Source of the DNA: JBOGCH01 sp051656645
GTDB lineage: Bacteria; Bacteroidota; Bacteroidia; Bacteroidales; Marinifilaceae
Direction of reading: 5' to 3'
DNA length: 64,000 bases
Assembly: GCA_051656645.1 (NCBI GenBank)
Contig: JBOGCH010000046.1
Span: 1-64,000, forward strand
Shown: piece by piece, positions 7,431 to 16,674 of the stretch
How the letters are laid out: each line of letters begins with the position of its first letter
Position numbering within the stretch: position 1 is the stretch's first letter
Made by a program: the position numbers and the translations under genes
Notes under the pieces: model-generated
What the model was told of the DNA's origin: nothing
Databases searched by the model: none
Seen by the model: the letters and a program-made list of their open reading frames with translations, nothing else

Positions 7431-9941
7431 ATGAAGAAAAGTATTTTGATGTCCATGTTATTCATGGGCGGTTTGGTGTGTGGTGTTAATGCGCAGAACC
7501 AACCAATTGAGAAGGCTAATTACGCACTTGCAGAGCGATACTCATCGCCTAAAGTGGGTAAAATGGTATACTCTACCGGAGTAAAACCAACATGGCTAAA
7601 AAGTGGGAATGCGTTTTGGTATCGTTACACAACTTCTGCGGGGAGTGCATATTATTTCGTAGACTGTCTTAAAACAAAAAAAACGCCCTTGTTTGATCAC
7701 GTAAAAATGGCACAAGAGTTATCTACAATTACAGGCGATCCATTTGTATCCACAAATTTAAACTTAAGTAATTTAAAGTTTGACGAGAATGGAAAATCAT
7801 TCCGTTTTGAGTACGTTGGTAAGACTCAAGCTGATAAAAAATTAAGCAAAGCTGAGCGTAAAAAAGAAGAAGAGAAAAAAGCTAAAGAAGGCGATAAATA
7901 CAAAGAACCAAAGCCTACAAAGGAGAATAAACGTTTCTACTTTAACTATGATATGTCTAACGGTAAGTTAACGGAGCTTACTGACATTGATCCGGAAGAC
8001 GAAAGAGGTTATCCAGGATGGGCATCTGTATCGCCAGACGGTAATACTATTATTTTCTCAAAGAACTATAATCTGTACACAATGGATAGAGAAAACTTTG
8101 ATAAAGCGTTAATTGACGCCAAGGATTCTACTATTGTGGAAAAACAAATCACTTTTGATGGTGAGGACGGATTTTGCTACGGAGCAGGAAGTGATTATTT
8201 ATTGGATACGCAATTGAAGGATTTCCCAACTAAGCGTAATCCATCATATATTACATGGTCTCCAGATTCTAAGCATTTTGCATTGATGCGTACGGATGCT
8301 AGAAAGATTCGTAAATTTTGGGTTATTAATTCAATAGATGCACCACGCCCAACACTGCAAAGTTATCGTTACCATATGGCGGGTGAGAAAGATGCTGCTC
8401 AACAAAGCCTTTATGTATTTGCAGTGGATTCTATGAAACCTAAAACCGTTGATATTTCTAACTATAAGGATCAATCGGCTGGTATTATTGGTCGTCAAGG
8501 CAAGATTGCCGATTCATACAACCGCTATAATCCTCGTATCTGGATGGGCGACAATGATTTTTTTTATATTAATAGAACCAGTCGTGATCACCATCGCCAA
8601 GACTTTGCAAAAGTAAATTTTGCTTTAGATACAGTTATACTTGTTTCTAACACAGAGATGAATGTACCTTTAGAGGAACGCGGTTTAACACCCGTTAATG
8701 GAGGAAAAGAGTATATTATACGTTCAGAGCGTGATGGTTGGGCACATTTCTATTTATATGACAATGAAGGGAGTGTAAAGAACCAAATTACAAAAGGGGA
8801 ATATCACAGTGACCAACTAGTTGGTATTGATGAGAAAGCTCGTGTAATGTACTTTACGGCAAAAGGAGTTGTTGAGGGACAAAATCCGTACTATGAACAT
8901 CTTTGTAGAATTAACTTTGATGGAACCGGATTGAAAGTTCTTAATGAGGGTGATTATAACTTCTCAAGCGCAATGAACGATCATAATACATATTTCGTAT
9001 CAAATTTCTCTAGAGTGAATACAGCACCACAAAGCGCTTTATATAACAACAAAGGGAAAAAAGTACTTGATCTTGAGACTTCAGATATGTCATCGCTTCT
9101 TGCATCTGGATATAAATACCCAGAAATATTCCAAGTAAAAGCAGCAGATGGCATCACGGATCTTTATGGCGTGATGTATAAACCATATGATTTTGACTCA
9201 ACTAAATTATACCCTGTAATTGCTTACGTTTATCCTGGACCACAAACAGAAGCCGTAAATGAATCATTCAGCCGTGGCATGACACGCGTTGACCGTTTAG
9301 CGCAAATGGGCTTTGTAGTAGTTACAGTAGGAAACCGCGGAGGGCACTCTGTACGTTCGAAATGGTACCATACCTTTGGATACGGAAATCTACGCGATTA
9401 TGGTTTAGCGGATAAGAAATATGCTATTGAGCAACTTGCCTCACAACATGACTACATTGACATTAATAAAGTGGGTATTCATGGACACTCTGGAGGTGGT
9501 TTTATGTCTACTGCCGCAATGTTTGTATATCCGGATTTCTTTAAAGTAGCAGTATCTTGCGCAGGAAATCATGACAATAACATCTATAATCGTTGGTGGA
9601 GTGAAAAGCACCATGGAATTAAGGAAATTGTTAATGAAAAAGATACTACATTCGAATATCGTATAGCAACAAATCCGCAAGCAGCAGCAAACCTTAAGGG
9701 TAAACTTCTACTAATACACGGTGAAATTGACGAAAACGTACACATGGCAAATACCATGCGTGTGGCTAACGCTTTGATTAAATCTAATAAGCGATTTGAT
9801 ATGATTATTTTACCAACACAACGCCACAGTTTTGGCGATATGGACGAATATTTCTTTTGGCGTATGGCCGACTACTTCTCTGAACACCTTATTGGTGACA
9901 GTAAGATAAGAGAGGTTCATATCCCAGAATTAAGCCAATAG
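7431..9941 (+). CDS. S9 family dipeptidyl peptidase (DPP IV type)
   Basis: 836 residues. A signal peptide (residues 1-21, ending VNAQN) is followed by a DPP IV N-terminal beta-propeller (about 100-560) and an alpha/beta-hydrolase domain (about 590-825). The triad is Ser687 in GHSGGG, Asp767 in GEIDENVH and His799 in QRHSFG. A charged lysine/glutamate-rich insertion (about 140-165) interrupts the early propeller. These enzymes remove dipeptides from exported peptides, and in related Bacteroidota feed peptide catabolism. The gene has its own promoter region and terminator. Which dipeptides it prefers cannot be read from the sequence. Confidence 0.93.
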   Translation: MKKSILMSMLFMGGLVCGVNAQNQPIEKANYALAERYSSPKVGKMVYSTGVKPTWLKSGNAFWYRYTTSAGSAYYFVDCLKTKKTPLFDHVKMAQELSTITGDPFVSTNLNLSNLKFDENGKSFRFEYVGKTQADKKLSKAERKKEEEKKAKEGDKYKEPKPTKENKRFYFNYDMSNGKLTELTDIDPEDERGYPGWASVSPDGNTIIFSKNYNLYTMDRENFDKALIDAKDSTIVEKQITFDGEDGFCYGAGSDYLLDTQLKDFPTKRNPSYITWSPDSKHFALMRTDARKIRKFWVINSIDAPRPTLQSYRYHMAGEKDAAQQSLYVFAVDSMKPKTVDISNYKDQSAGIIGRQGKIADSYNRYNPRIWMGDNDFFYINRTSRDHHRQDFAKVNFALDTVILVSNTEMNVPLEERGLTPVNGGKEYIIRSERDGWAHFYLYDNEGSVKNQITKGEYHSDQLVGIDEKARVMYFTAKGVVEGQNPYYEHLCRINFDGTGLKVLNEGDYNFSSAMNDHNTYFVSNFSRVNTAPQSALYNNKGKKVLDLETSDMSSLLASGYKYPEIFQVKAADGITDLYGVMYKPYDFDSTKLYPVIAYVYPGPQTEAVNESFSRGMTRVDRLAQMGFVVVTVGNRGGHSVRSKWYHTFGYGNLRDYGLADKKYAIEQLASQHDYIDINKVGIHGHSGGGFMSTAAMFVYPDFFKVAVSCAGNHDNNIYNRWWSEKHHGIKEIVNEKDTTFEYRIATNPQAAANLKGKLLLIHGEIDENVHMANTMRVANALIKSNKRFDMIILPTQRHSFGDMDEYFFWRMADYFSEHLIGDSKIREVHIPELSQ

Positions 9942-9956
9942 TCTTATACCGCTAGC

Positions 9957-10002
9957 AACAAAATATCTCCTGTTTCCATTCTGAAACAGGAGATATTTTG
10001 TT
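9957..10002 (+). terminator. Terminator of the S9 peptidase gene
   Basis: A 20-bp perfect stem (9957-9976 with 9983-10002) and 6-nt loop, shortly after the stop at 9941. Confidence 0.85.
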
Positions 10003-10087
10003 ATTAGATTTAGCATTACGAATAACTTTAGGACATAAAATCATGAGGTTCATATTATTGGATGTTCTATGTGAATAGTTCTTCTAC

Positions 10088-10151
10088 GCATAGCGATAAA
10101 ATAATAAAACCTGCTGAAGTAATTTCAGCAGGTTTTATATTTTATCGCTAT
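10088..10151 (-). terminator. Nested hairpin terminator of the carboxynorspermidine synthase gene
   Basis: An inner 13-bp stem (10105-10117 with 10123-10135) lies inside a second inverted repeat (10088-10100 with 10139-10151). It is just past the minus-strand stop codon at 10158. Confidence 0.75.
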
Positions 10152-10157
10152 GTTTTA

Positions 10158-11354
10158 TTACAACTCTAAGTCGCCATTAAACACTTCATGCCAAGGTAAA
10201 CCTTGTTTGTTTAGTTGCTCCATGAATGGATCTGGATTGAACTCTTCAACATTGAATACACCCGGTTTGCGCCATTCTCCTTTAAGGAACATCATAGCAC
10301 CAATCATAGCAGGTACTCCTGTAGTGTAGCTTACACCTTGAGCTCCTGTTTCTTTGAAAGCTGCTTCGTGACTACAGTTGTTGTAAACATAGTAAGTCGT
10401 TTCTTTTCCTTCTTTGTCAAGACCTTTGATACGACAACCGATAGAAGTTTCACCAGTGTAGTTTTCACCAAGATCTCCCGGATCAGGAAGAACAGCTTTT
10501 AAGAATTGGATAGGTACAATCTCAACCCCATTGTAAATAATAGGATCAATACGTGACATACCAATATTTTGAATCACACGTAAGTGAGTTAAATACTCTT
10601 GTCCAAATGTCATCCAGAAACGAGCACGCTTAAGTGTTGGGAAGTTTTTCACCAATGACTCAAGTTCCTCATGATAGATTACATAAGATTCCTTTGCTCC
10701 GATATTAGGATAGTTTAATGGCATATGGATTTCATGTGGTTCAGTTGTAACCCATGCTCCATTTTCCCAATAACGTCCTTTTTGAGTAACCTCACGGATA
10801 TTGATCTCTGGATTAAAGTTTGTAGCAAATGCTTTACCATGGTCTCCTGCGTTACAGTCAACAATGTCAAGGTATTGCATTTCGCTGAAGTAATGTTTTG
10901 CAGCGTAAGCCGTGAACACACTAGTTACTCCCGGGTCAAATCCGCAACCTAGGATTGCTGTAAGACCTGCTTCTTTAAAACGCTCTTGATAAGCCCATTG
11001 CCATTTGTACTCAAACTTAGCTTCGTCCTTAGGCTCATAGTTAGCAGTGTCGAGGTAGTTAACACCACATGCTAAACAGGCATCCATGATAGTCAAATCC
11101 TGGTAAGGAAGCGCTACATTGATTACCAACTCAGGTTTATGCTCATTGAAAAGAGCAATTAGCTCCTCTACGCTATCAGCATCTACTTGTGCAGTCTTGA
11201 TACGATTACCTCCTATCGCTTTAGCAATAGCATCACATTTTGATTTTGTGCGACTTGCTAGCACAATCTCTGTGAATACCTCAGGATTTTGTGCAACCTT
11301 GTGTGCAACAACGGTTCCCACTCCTCCTGCTCCAATAATTAAGACTTTTCCCAT
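10158..11354 (-). CDS. Carboxynorspermidine/carboxyspermidine synthase (saccharopine dehydrogenase-like)
   Basis: 398 residues. An N-terminal Rossmann motif (VLIIGAGGVGTVVAHK) and saccharopine-dehydrogenase-like body with CGFDPGVTSVF, followed by the C-terminal catalytic domain. Carboxy(nor)spermidine synthases condense aspartate semialdehyde with a diamine and reduce the imine with NADPH. It is divergent from the matching decarboxylase (nspC) and a ureohydrolase, so the three probably form one spermidine pathway. With a ureohydrolase and no putrescine-forming genes alongside, the amine substrate may be agmatine rather than putrescine (carboxyaminopropylagmatine route); the sequence does not decide this. 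Confidence 0.85.
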   Translation of the reverse strand: MGKVLIIGAGGVGTVVAHKVAQNPEVFTEIVLASRTKSKCDAIAKAIGGNRIKTAQVDADSVEELIALFNEHKPELVINVALPYQDLTIMDACLACGVNYLDTANYEPKDEAKFEYKWQWAYQERFKEAGLTAILGCGFDPGVTSVFTAYAAKHYFSEMQYLDIVDCNAGDHGKAFATNFNPEINIREVTQKGRYWENGAWVTTEPHEIHMPLNYPNIGAKESYVIYHEELESLVKNFPTLKRARFWMTFGQEYLTHLRVIQNIGMSRIDPIIYNGVEIVPIQFLKAVLPDPGDLGENYTGETSIGCRIKGLDKEGKETTYYVYNNCSHEAAFKETGAQGVSYTTGVPAMIGAMMFLKGEWRKPGVFNVEEFNPDPFMEQLNKQGLPWHEVFNGDLEL

Positions 11355-11430
11355 TAATTAAGAAATTATTGTTATGGATAAATTGTTAAATATCTATACG
11401 GTCTCAACGTATAGACAAGACTCTATCCGA

Positions 11431-11438
11431 CAAAGATA
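11431..11438 (-). promoter_or_regulatory. Candidate -7 box of the carboxynorspermidine synthase gene
   Basis: On the minus strand TATCTTTG fits TAnnTTTG and lies 77 nt upstream of the start codon. No good -33 element is visible. Confidence 0.4.
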
Positions 11439-11457
11439 CGATTTCCATTTTTATTTT

Positions 11458-11465
11458 TAACTTTG
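11458..11465 (+). promoter_or_regulatory. Candidate -7 box of nspC
   Basis: TAACTTTG fits TAnnTTTG. The predicted transcript would carry a leader of about 80 nt to the ATG at 11552, including the hairpin at 11471-11502. The box is back-to-back with the one for the divergent gene. Confidence 0.45.
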
Positions 11466-11470
11466 CAGAG

Positions 11471-11502
11471 GCAACAATTTGCAGCCGTTTTTGTATTGTT
11501 GC
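11471..11502 (+). promoter_or_regulatory. Inverted repeat in the nspC leader
   Basis: GCAACAAT (11471-11478) pairs with ATTGTTGC (11495-11502) around a 16-nt loop. It falls in the predicted untranslated leader of the polyamine genes, so it could be an RNA control element or an operator. No known riboswitch class is recognised. Confidence 0.4.
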
Positions 11503-11551
11503 TTGTAATGAGAATGATAAAGAGAGTAAAAATTTTTAGTAATAGTAAAAA

Positions 11552-12691
11552 ATGGCCGATTTAACCCATATCCCTACCCCAAGTTATGTATTGGAAGAGG
11601 AGTTATTACGCAATAATCTTTCACTGATTAAACGTGTGAAAGACGAGGCAAATGTTGATATTATCCTTGCGTTTAAAGCATTTTCAATGTGGCGCGCATT
11701 TCCAATTGTCCGCGAATACATTGGTTACTCAACTGCCAGTTCGCCTTATGAGGCTTTGTTGGCAAAGAATGAGATGAAGAGTTTAGCGCATACATACTCT
11801 CCGGCATATACAGAAAAAGATTTTCCTACAACTTTAGATTGTAGCAGTCATATAACATTCAATTCACTTTCGCAGCTAGAACGTTTTTATCCGTCTGTAA
11901 AAGCGTATGAGCGTCCGATAAGTTGCGGATTGCGTATTAATCCGGAGTATTCATCGGTAGAAACATTGTTATACAATCCATGCGCACCAGGATCCCGTTT
12001 TGGTGTCTTGCGTGAGCAGATTGGCGCTTCTTTACCAGAAGGGATAGAAGGGTTTCACTGTCACACGCTTTGCGAATCTACATCATATGAGCTGGAAAAA
12101 ACATTAAATATCATTGATGAGAAGTTTGGCGATTTACTGCCACGGCTTAAATGGTTAAACATGGGTGGTGGTCATTTAATGACACGTAAGGATTACGACA
12201 CCAACCACCTAATCCACGTGCTTAAAACATTTAACGCCAAATATCCTAACCTACAACTAATCCTTGAGCCGGGAAGCGCTTTTGCATGGCAAACCGGATC
12301 GTTGGTATCTTCAGTTGTAGATATTGTAGAAAATCACGGCATCAAAACCGCCATTTTAGACGTTTCCTTTACCTGCCACATGCCGGACTGTTTGGAAATG
12401 CCTTACAAGCCGGTGGTACGCGGAGCGTCAGACCCAGTTGAGGGAAAACCAACCTATCGTTTGGGAGGTAACAGCTGCCTAAGCGGCGATTTTATGGGAG
12501 ATTGGAGCTTTGACGCTGAACTTAAAATTGGCGATAAAGTAATTTTCGAGGACATGATCCACTACACCATTGTAAAAACAAATATGTTTAATGGTATTGC
12601 TCACCCGGACTTGGTTTTATTAAAACCAAACGGTGAAACCGAGCTATTGAGACGTTACACATACGACGATTATAAATCAAGAATATCATAA
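11552..12691 (+). CDS. nspC: Carboxynorspermidine decarboxylase
   Basis: 379 residues, the family length. A PLP-dependent fold-III decarboxylase of the alanine-racemase-like barrel type: the PLP lysine is in DIILAFKAFSMW, HCHTLCES and GGGH follow in the barrel, and EPGSAFAW and the C-terminal CLSGDFMGDW segments match NspC-type enzymes. It decarboxylates carboxynorspermidine or carboxyspermidine to the triamine. A ureohydrolase gene begins 17 nt downstream, and the synthase-like gene is divergent. Together they form a polyamine locus. If the pathway goes through agmatine, this enzyme would act on carboxyaminopropylagmatine instead. Confidence 0.92.
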   Translation: MADLTHIPTPSYVLEEELLRNNLSLIKRVKDEANVDIILAFKAFSMWRAFPIVREYIGYSTASSPYEALLAKNEMKSLAHTYSPAYTEKDFPTTLDCSSHITFNSLSQLERFYPSVKAYERPISCGLRINPEYSSVETLLYNPCAPGSRFGVLREQIGASLPEGIEGFHCHTLCESTSYELEKTLNIIDEKFGDLLPRLKWLNMGGGHLMTRKDYDTNHLIHVLKTFNAKYPNLQLILEPGSAFAWQTGSLVSSVVDIVENHGIKTAILDVSFTCHMPDCLEMPYKPVVRGASDPVEGKPTYRLGGNSCLSGDFMGDWSFDAELKIGDKVIFEDMIHYTIVKTNMFNGIAHPDLVLLKPNGETELLRRYTYDDYKSRIS

Positions 12692-12708
12692 TTAAAAAAT
12701 AGAATAAC

Positions 12709-13566
12709 ATGGCATTTGAATTTGGAGATTTCGAACCGGAATACCGTGAATATCAAACGGCACAAATAGCAATATTACCTGTACCTTATGACGGTACTAG
12801 TACATGGATAAAAGGAGCAGACCAAGGACCGCAAGCAATTCTTGAAGCTTCCCCAAATATGGAATTCTACGACATAGAAACCGATAGCGAAGTATATCTA
12901 CGCGGAATTGCCACATTAGAACCCGTTACAGAAGCACAATCGCCAGAGGCTATGGCACAGGCAGTAGAGGAACGAGTTACCACTTTACTAAACGATGGTA
13001 AATTTCCTGTCATCCTTGGTGGCGAGCACTCGGTAAGTATCGGTGTTTTCCACGCGTTGGCAAAAAAATATGACGAGTTCTCTGTGTTGCAATTCGACGC
13101 GCACTCAGATTTGCGCGATGAGTACCACGGATCACCTTATAACCATGCCTGCGTAATGGCACGTGCCCAAGAGTTGGCAACAATTGCACAAGTGGGTATC
13201 CGTAGCACAGCTACTGAGGAGCGTCACAACATTGAACCCGACCGTAACTTCAACGCATACAAAATCAAAGGTGGAGACAAAAGCTGGATGCAACAAGTAT
13301 CAGACAAACTACGCAAAAACGTATATGTAACCATCGACCTTGATGTGTTTGATCCGGCCTATTTACCTGCTACCGGAACTCCGGAGCCGGATGGTCTTGC
13401 CTATCGCGACGTTATGGACCAAATCAAGCTAATCAACGAGCAACACAACATCATTGGTCTTGATATCGTTGAGTTATGCCCTAACGGCGACAGCAAAGCA
13501 TCAGAATTCTTCGCTGCTAAGTTGCTTTATCAGTTGTTAAGCATGATCTTTAAAAATCGTCCATAA
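12709..13566 (+). CDS. speB: Agmatinase-family ureohydrolase
   Basis: 285 residues. Manganese-site motifs of the ureohydrolase family are complete: GGEHS, FDAHSDLRDEYHGS, and TIDLDVFDPAYLPATGTPEP. The family splits a guanidino group to urea; agmatinase gives putrescine. It lies 17 nt after nspC and 2 nt before the next exonuclease gene, so all three are probably one transcript. In this setting it could alternatively hydrolyse aminopropylagmatine straight to spermidine. Neither arginine decarboxylase nor agmatine deiminase or carbamoylputrescine amidase is in the window. The symbol is given for the family, not for a proven substrate. Confidence 0.85.
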   Translation: MAFEFGDFEPEYREYQTAQIAILPVPYDGTSTWIKGADQGPQAILEASPNMEFYDIETDSEVYLRGIATLEPVTEAQSPEAMAQAVEERVTTLLNDGKFPVILGGEHSVSIGVFHALAKKYDEFSVLQFDAHSDLRDEYHGSPYNHACVMARAQELATIAQVGIRSTATEERHNIEPDRNFNAYKIKGGDKSWMQQVSDKLRKNVYVTIDLDVFDPAYLPATGTPEPDGLAYRDVMDQIKLINEQHNIIGLDIVELCPNGDSKASEFFAAKLLYQLLSMIFKNRP

Positions 13567-13568
13567 CA

Positions 13569-14069
13569 ATGAGAGACTTTGTTGCCATAGACTTTGAAAC
13601 AGCCAACTACAAACGCACCAGCATCTGCTCGGTGGGTATTGTAATTGTTCGGAACGGAGAGATTGTAGAGCGCATACATCGATTGGTGCGCCCTACTCCT
13701 AACTACTATGTGGCTCAGTTCTCGAATGAGATTCACGGCATCTACTTTGAAGATACCGTTGGAGAGCCCACTTTTGACAAAGTATGGGAGGAGCTTGCGC
13801 CACTGGTGGAAGGTTTGCCTATGGTTGCCCACAATAAACGCTTTGACGAGAATGTATTGATAGACACGTTGGCACACTATGGTGTACGCCATCCCTCTTT
13901 TGAGTTCTACTGTACGCTCGAGGCTGCTCGAAAACAAATTCCTAAAGCCATCATAGGTAATCATAAACTACCTACAGTATGTCAATATCTGGGAATTGAT
14001 TTCAACAATCACCATGACGCCCTTGCCGATGCCGAGGGATGTGCAAAAATAGCCTTACAAATTCTGTAA
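13569..14069 (+). CDS. DnaQ-like 3'-5' exonuclease
   Basis: 166 residues, a compact DEDDh exonuclease: FVAIDFETAN (Exo I), VAHNKRFDENVL (Exo II), and HHDALADAEGCA (Exo III, His and Asp). There is no extra domain. The start codon follows the speB stop by 2 nt, so it is co-transcribed with the polyamine genes; a functional link is not evident. Its last codons lie inside the terminator hairpin. It could work as a proofreading-type nuclease or on small RNA/DNA oligomers; the sequence does not discriminate. Confidence 0.85.
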   Translation: MRDFVAIDFETANYKRTSICSVGIVIVRNGEIVERIHRLVRPTPNYYVAQFSNEIHGIYFEDTVGEPTFDKVWEELAPLVEGLPMVAHNKRFDENVLIDTLAHYGVRHPSFEFYCTLEAARKQIPKAIIGNHKLPTVCQYLGIDFNNHHDALADAEGCAKIALQIL

Positions 14070-14079
14070 GGCTATTTTT
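14045..14079. terminator. Bidirectional terminator between convergent genes
   Basis: A 15-bp stem (14045-14059 with 14065-14079) has an A tract on one side and a T tract on the other. It overlaps the end of the exonuclease gene and touches the stop codon of the M1 peptidase gene; the two stop codons are only 9 bp apart. Confidence 0.88.
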
Positions 14080-16562
14080 TATTGTATCAAGTGTCCTGCA
14101 CTCTGCAATATTTTATTTTTCATTAATTGAGGATAATCCGGATTTGCCTGTAGGAACTGCTTTACTGTATCTGATGCCGCAATACTTTTATGTCCTTTTA
14201 AAACCGATTGAATCCATCCTTTTGGAAAAAAGATATCGCCCGTACGTTGTACATCCGGTAATGCATTCAACGCAGGACGTATGTATGCCAAAGCGTGCTG
14301 TTGACGTGAAGGATGGTTTAAATAGGATAAAGCCTGCTGGCACCATGGTTCAATGTCTCGTTCTTTTCCCGAAATAAATAGAGCAAACAATGAATCCCTT
14401 GCCACCTTTGATGGATGCACTGCCTTAATGATGTAGTTAAACTCTTTTTTTCGGTCAACATTCGTTATACGATTATCCCCTTGCTGCTTTATTTCTGAAT
14501 ATTTTGCACTGTCTCTTAATGATAACTCATAACACAATGTCATAATATCTCGCTCTTCCAACGAAAGGTTTAAATTGTTATTGGATGCAGATAGTATTTG
14601 CCATAATCGTTGAGATCCTTTGGGATTATTATAAACTGTCATGTACAAACGGAATAGACGCTGCTTAATTTCCTTATTCTGCGTAGCAGTCATTAATGAC
14701 CATATTTGCTCTTCCGCTGCATTAGATAACGGATATAACTTCCATGATACGTTTTGTAAGTAATTCATTGCAGATATACGTACTAATCGGTTCTGCTCTG
14801 TGGGAATTCCCTGAATTAATGCATTAAAGAATTGTTGAGCAGGCAAATCACCTTCACATACAGCCTCGAACATATTTATTAATACAGCCAATCTTGACGT
14901 TTCGTTAGGTATTGAACTCCACTTATTTAAACAATAGTGTAAAGAAAGAGAATCCATTTGCCAATAGCCATAGGCTTTGCCATCGCTATTTGGTATAATA
15001 ATATCGCTGTTTTTTATCCCACTGCGTCTTGTTTCTTTTGGGAGTTGTATTTCTATTGTTTGTGATTCATTATTCAATATATCCATGCACAAAAGATGTA
15101 GAGCCTGCTCTCTTCGCTCTTTTTGCGTTGTGAAATATATTTGTAAACCATTATCCACTCGCGATATTCTACCTTTTGGACGGCCCGGACGTTCCATCCA
15201 TTCTTTATTCCACGTTACAATATCGTGGGATGTAAGTGAGTCTAATATCGTAACTAAATTATTCCAAGTGGCATTACCATATGCATAACGTTGTAAGTAT
15301 ATCTGTATACCTTGGCAGAAGCTATCCTCCCCTATTTTCTCAACCAATTTTGACATTACGATAGGCGTTTTGTTATAAATTATGCTACCATATATAAGTC
15401 CAGCATCTTTTAGGTTGGGCAATTGCTGAATAATAGGATTTGCGCCTGTTGTTCGGTCCTCAGCGTATGCAACGGGGAAAAATGCATGCGTATAAGTTAA
15501 ATTATGATTTAAATTGGGGAAATGAGGTTCGGTCATCTTGGATGCAAAATAATTGGCAAAAACCTCCTTCATCCATACTTCATTGAACCAATCCATTGTA
15601 ACATAATCACCAAACCACATGTGTGCCGTTTCATGAGCTATAAGTTTTGTGCGTTCCAACTCCTCTTGTAGCGATGCGTTATTAGCAAGGAACATTCGCG
15701 TATCGTTATATAGTGTTGCTCCAGTGTGTTCCATACCTCCATATTGAAAGCCGGGCAAAATAATAAGATCATATTTGGCAAACGGGTATTTTATTCCTGT
15801 GTATTCCTCTAACCATGCTATTGATTCAAATATCTGATTATATATAATTGGGATTTGTTTAAGTCGCGAAGAATCTGTTTCTCTGTGATACAATCTAATC
15901 ACTTGTCCATTGCGTTCTTGCTCTTCCCTATTAAAAATACCGGTTACAAATGAGAATAAATAGGTACTCAATGGCTCGGTGGGAGCAAACTCCATCTCTC
16001 TATATCCATTTACAACGGTATCCGTAATTGCAACTCCATTAGCAATTGCTGTCCACGAAATTGGAATAGACAAAGCTAACCTATATGATGCTTTTATATC
16101 CGGTTGATCAAAACATGGGAATAAAGTACACGCTCTATCAGGCACTAAAAGCGTATATAGAAAATCATCCCGTCTGTTTAGCGAATGATTACTTACGCAG
16201 TACGAAAGCTCCATTTGATGAGCACCCTTAGGAATGTGATCTATTATAAGATGTTCATTTTGCAGGCGATACTCCGTTCTGTTACCATTTAAGCGTATCA
16301 TACAAATCCCCTTGTCATTATTCTTGTAATCTAGAATTAATGGTCCATCCTCATGCTGTGTAAAATGGATACTTTGTGTACATTGAAGCAAACTATCCTT
16401 AGAGGCCGGAATACGGTATGTCAAATCGTAGATTACCTCAGAAATTACGCGTTTACGATAGGAGGCCAACTCTCGAGATACTCCTTCCTTTATACAAATA
16501 GTTTGTTCTTGGCGACAGGCCATACACATAAATAAACACAATACAAGTAGCACGTTTTTCAT
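14079..16562 (-). CDS. M1 family aminopeptidase lipoprotein
   Basis: 827 residues. A short signal ends in a lipobox-like CMAC (Cys16), so the protein is probably a lipoprotein. The zinc site is HETAH (His310, Glu311, His314) with the third ligand Glu333 in the expected 18-residue spacing. The exopeptidase motif, usually GAMEN, reads GGMEH (275-279). The C-terminal half is helical and resembles the ERAP-like domain. It should remove N-terminal residues from peptides outside the cytoplasm. The gene is preceded on the same strand by a SIMPL protein gene with its own terminator, so it likely has its own promoter. Confidence 0.9.
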   Translation of the reverse strand: MKNVLLVLCLFMCMACRQEQTICIKEGVSRELASYRKRVISEVIYDLTYRIPASKDSLLQCTQSIHFTQHEDGPLILDYKNNDKGICMIRLNGNRTEYRLQNEHLIIDHIPKGAHQMELSYCVSNHSLNRRDDFLYTLLVPDRACTLFPCFDQPDIKASYRLALSIPISWTAIANGVAITDTVVNGYREMEFAPTEPLSTYLFSFVTGIFNREEQERNGQVIRLYHRETDSSRLKQIPIIYNQIFESIAWLEEYTGIKYPFAKYDLIILPGFQYGGMEHTGATLYNDTRMFLANNASLQEELERTKLIAHETAHMWFGDYVTMDWFNEVWMKEVFANYFASKMTEPHFPNLNHNLTYTHAFFPVAYAEDRTTGANPIIQQLPNLKDAGLIYGSIIYNKTPIVMSKLVEKIGEDSFCQGIQIYLQRYAYGNATWNNLVTILDSLTSHDIVTWNKEWMERPGRPKGRISRVDNGLQIYFTTQKERREQALHLLCMDILNNESQTIEIQLPKETRRSGIKNSDIIIPNSDGKAYGYWQMDSLSLHYCLNKWSSIPNETSRLAVLINMFEAVCEGDLPAQQFFNALIQGIPTEQNRLVRISAMNYLQNVSWKLYPLSNAAEEQIWSLMTATQNKEIKQRLFRLYMTVYNNPKGSQRLWQILSASNNNLNLSLEERDIMTLCYELSLRDSAKYSEIKQQGDNRITNVDRKKEFNYIIKAVHPSKVARDSLFALFISGKERDIEPWCQQALSYLNHPSRQQHALAYIRPALNALPDVQRTGDIFFPKGWIQSVLKGHKSIAASDTVKQFLQANPDYPQLMKNKILQSAGHLIQ

Positions 16563-16610
16563 AAATGGTGATTTTTTACAAATATATAATTTTCATAACT
16601 AAACAAAAAA

Positions 16611-16650
16611 GAAAGATTCATAGATAAGTAACTTATTCCATGAATCTTTC
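16611..16650 (-). terminator. Terminator of the SIMPL-domain gene
   Basis: An 11-bp stem (16611-16621 with 16640-16650), with a weaker inner stem, is followed on the minus strand by TTTTTTG. It lies between the SIMPL gene and the M1 peptidase gene. Confidence 0.82.
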
Positions 16651-16674
16651 CCCAATATATTATGCTTATTTAAA

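Noticed and set aside
13530..13964. 144-codon frame antisense to the second exonuclease
   Set aside because: Shadow of a gene with complete DEDDh motifs; no recognisable protein.
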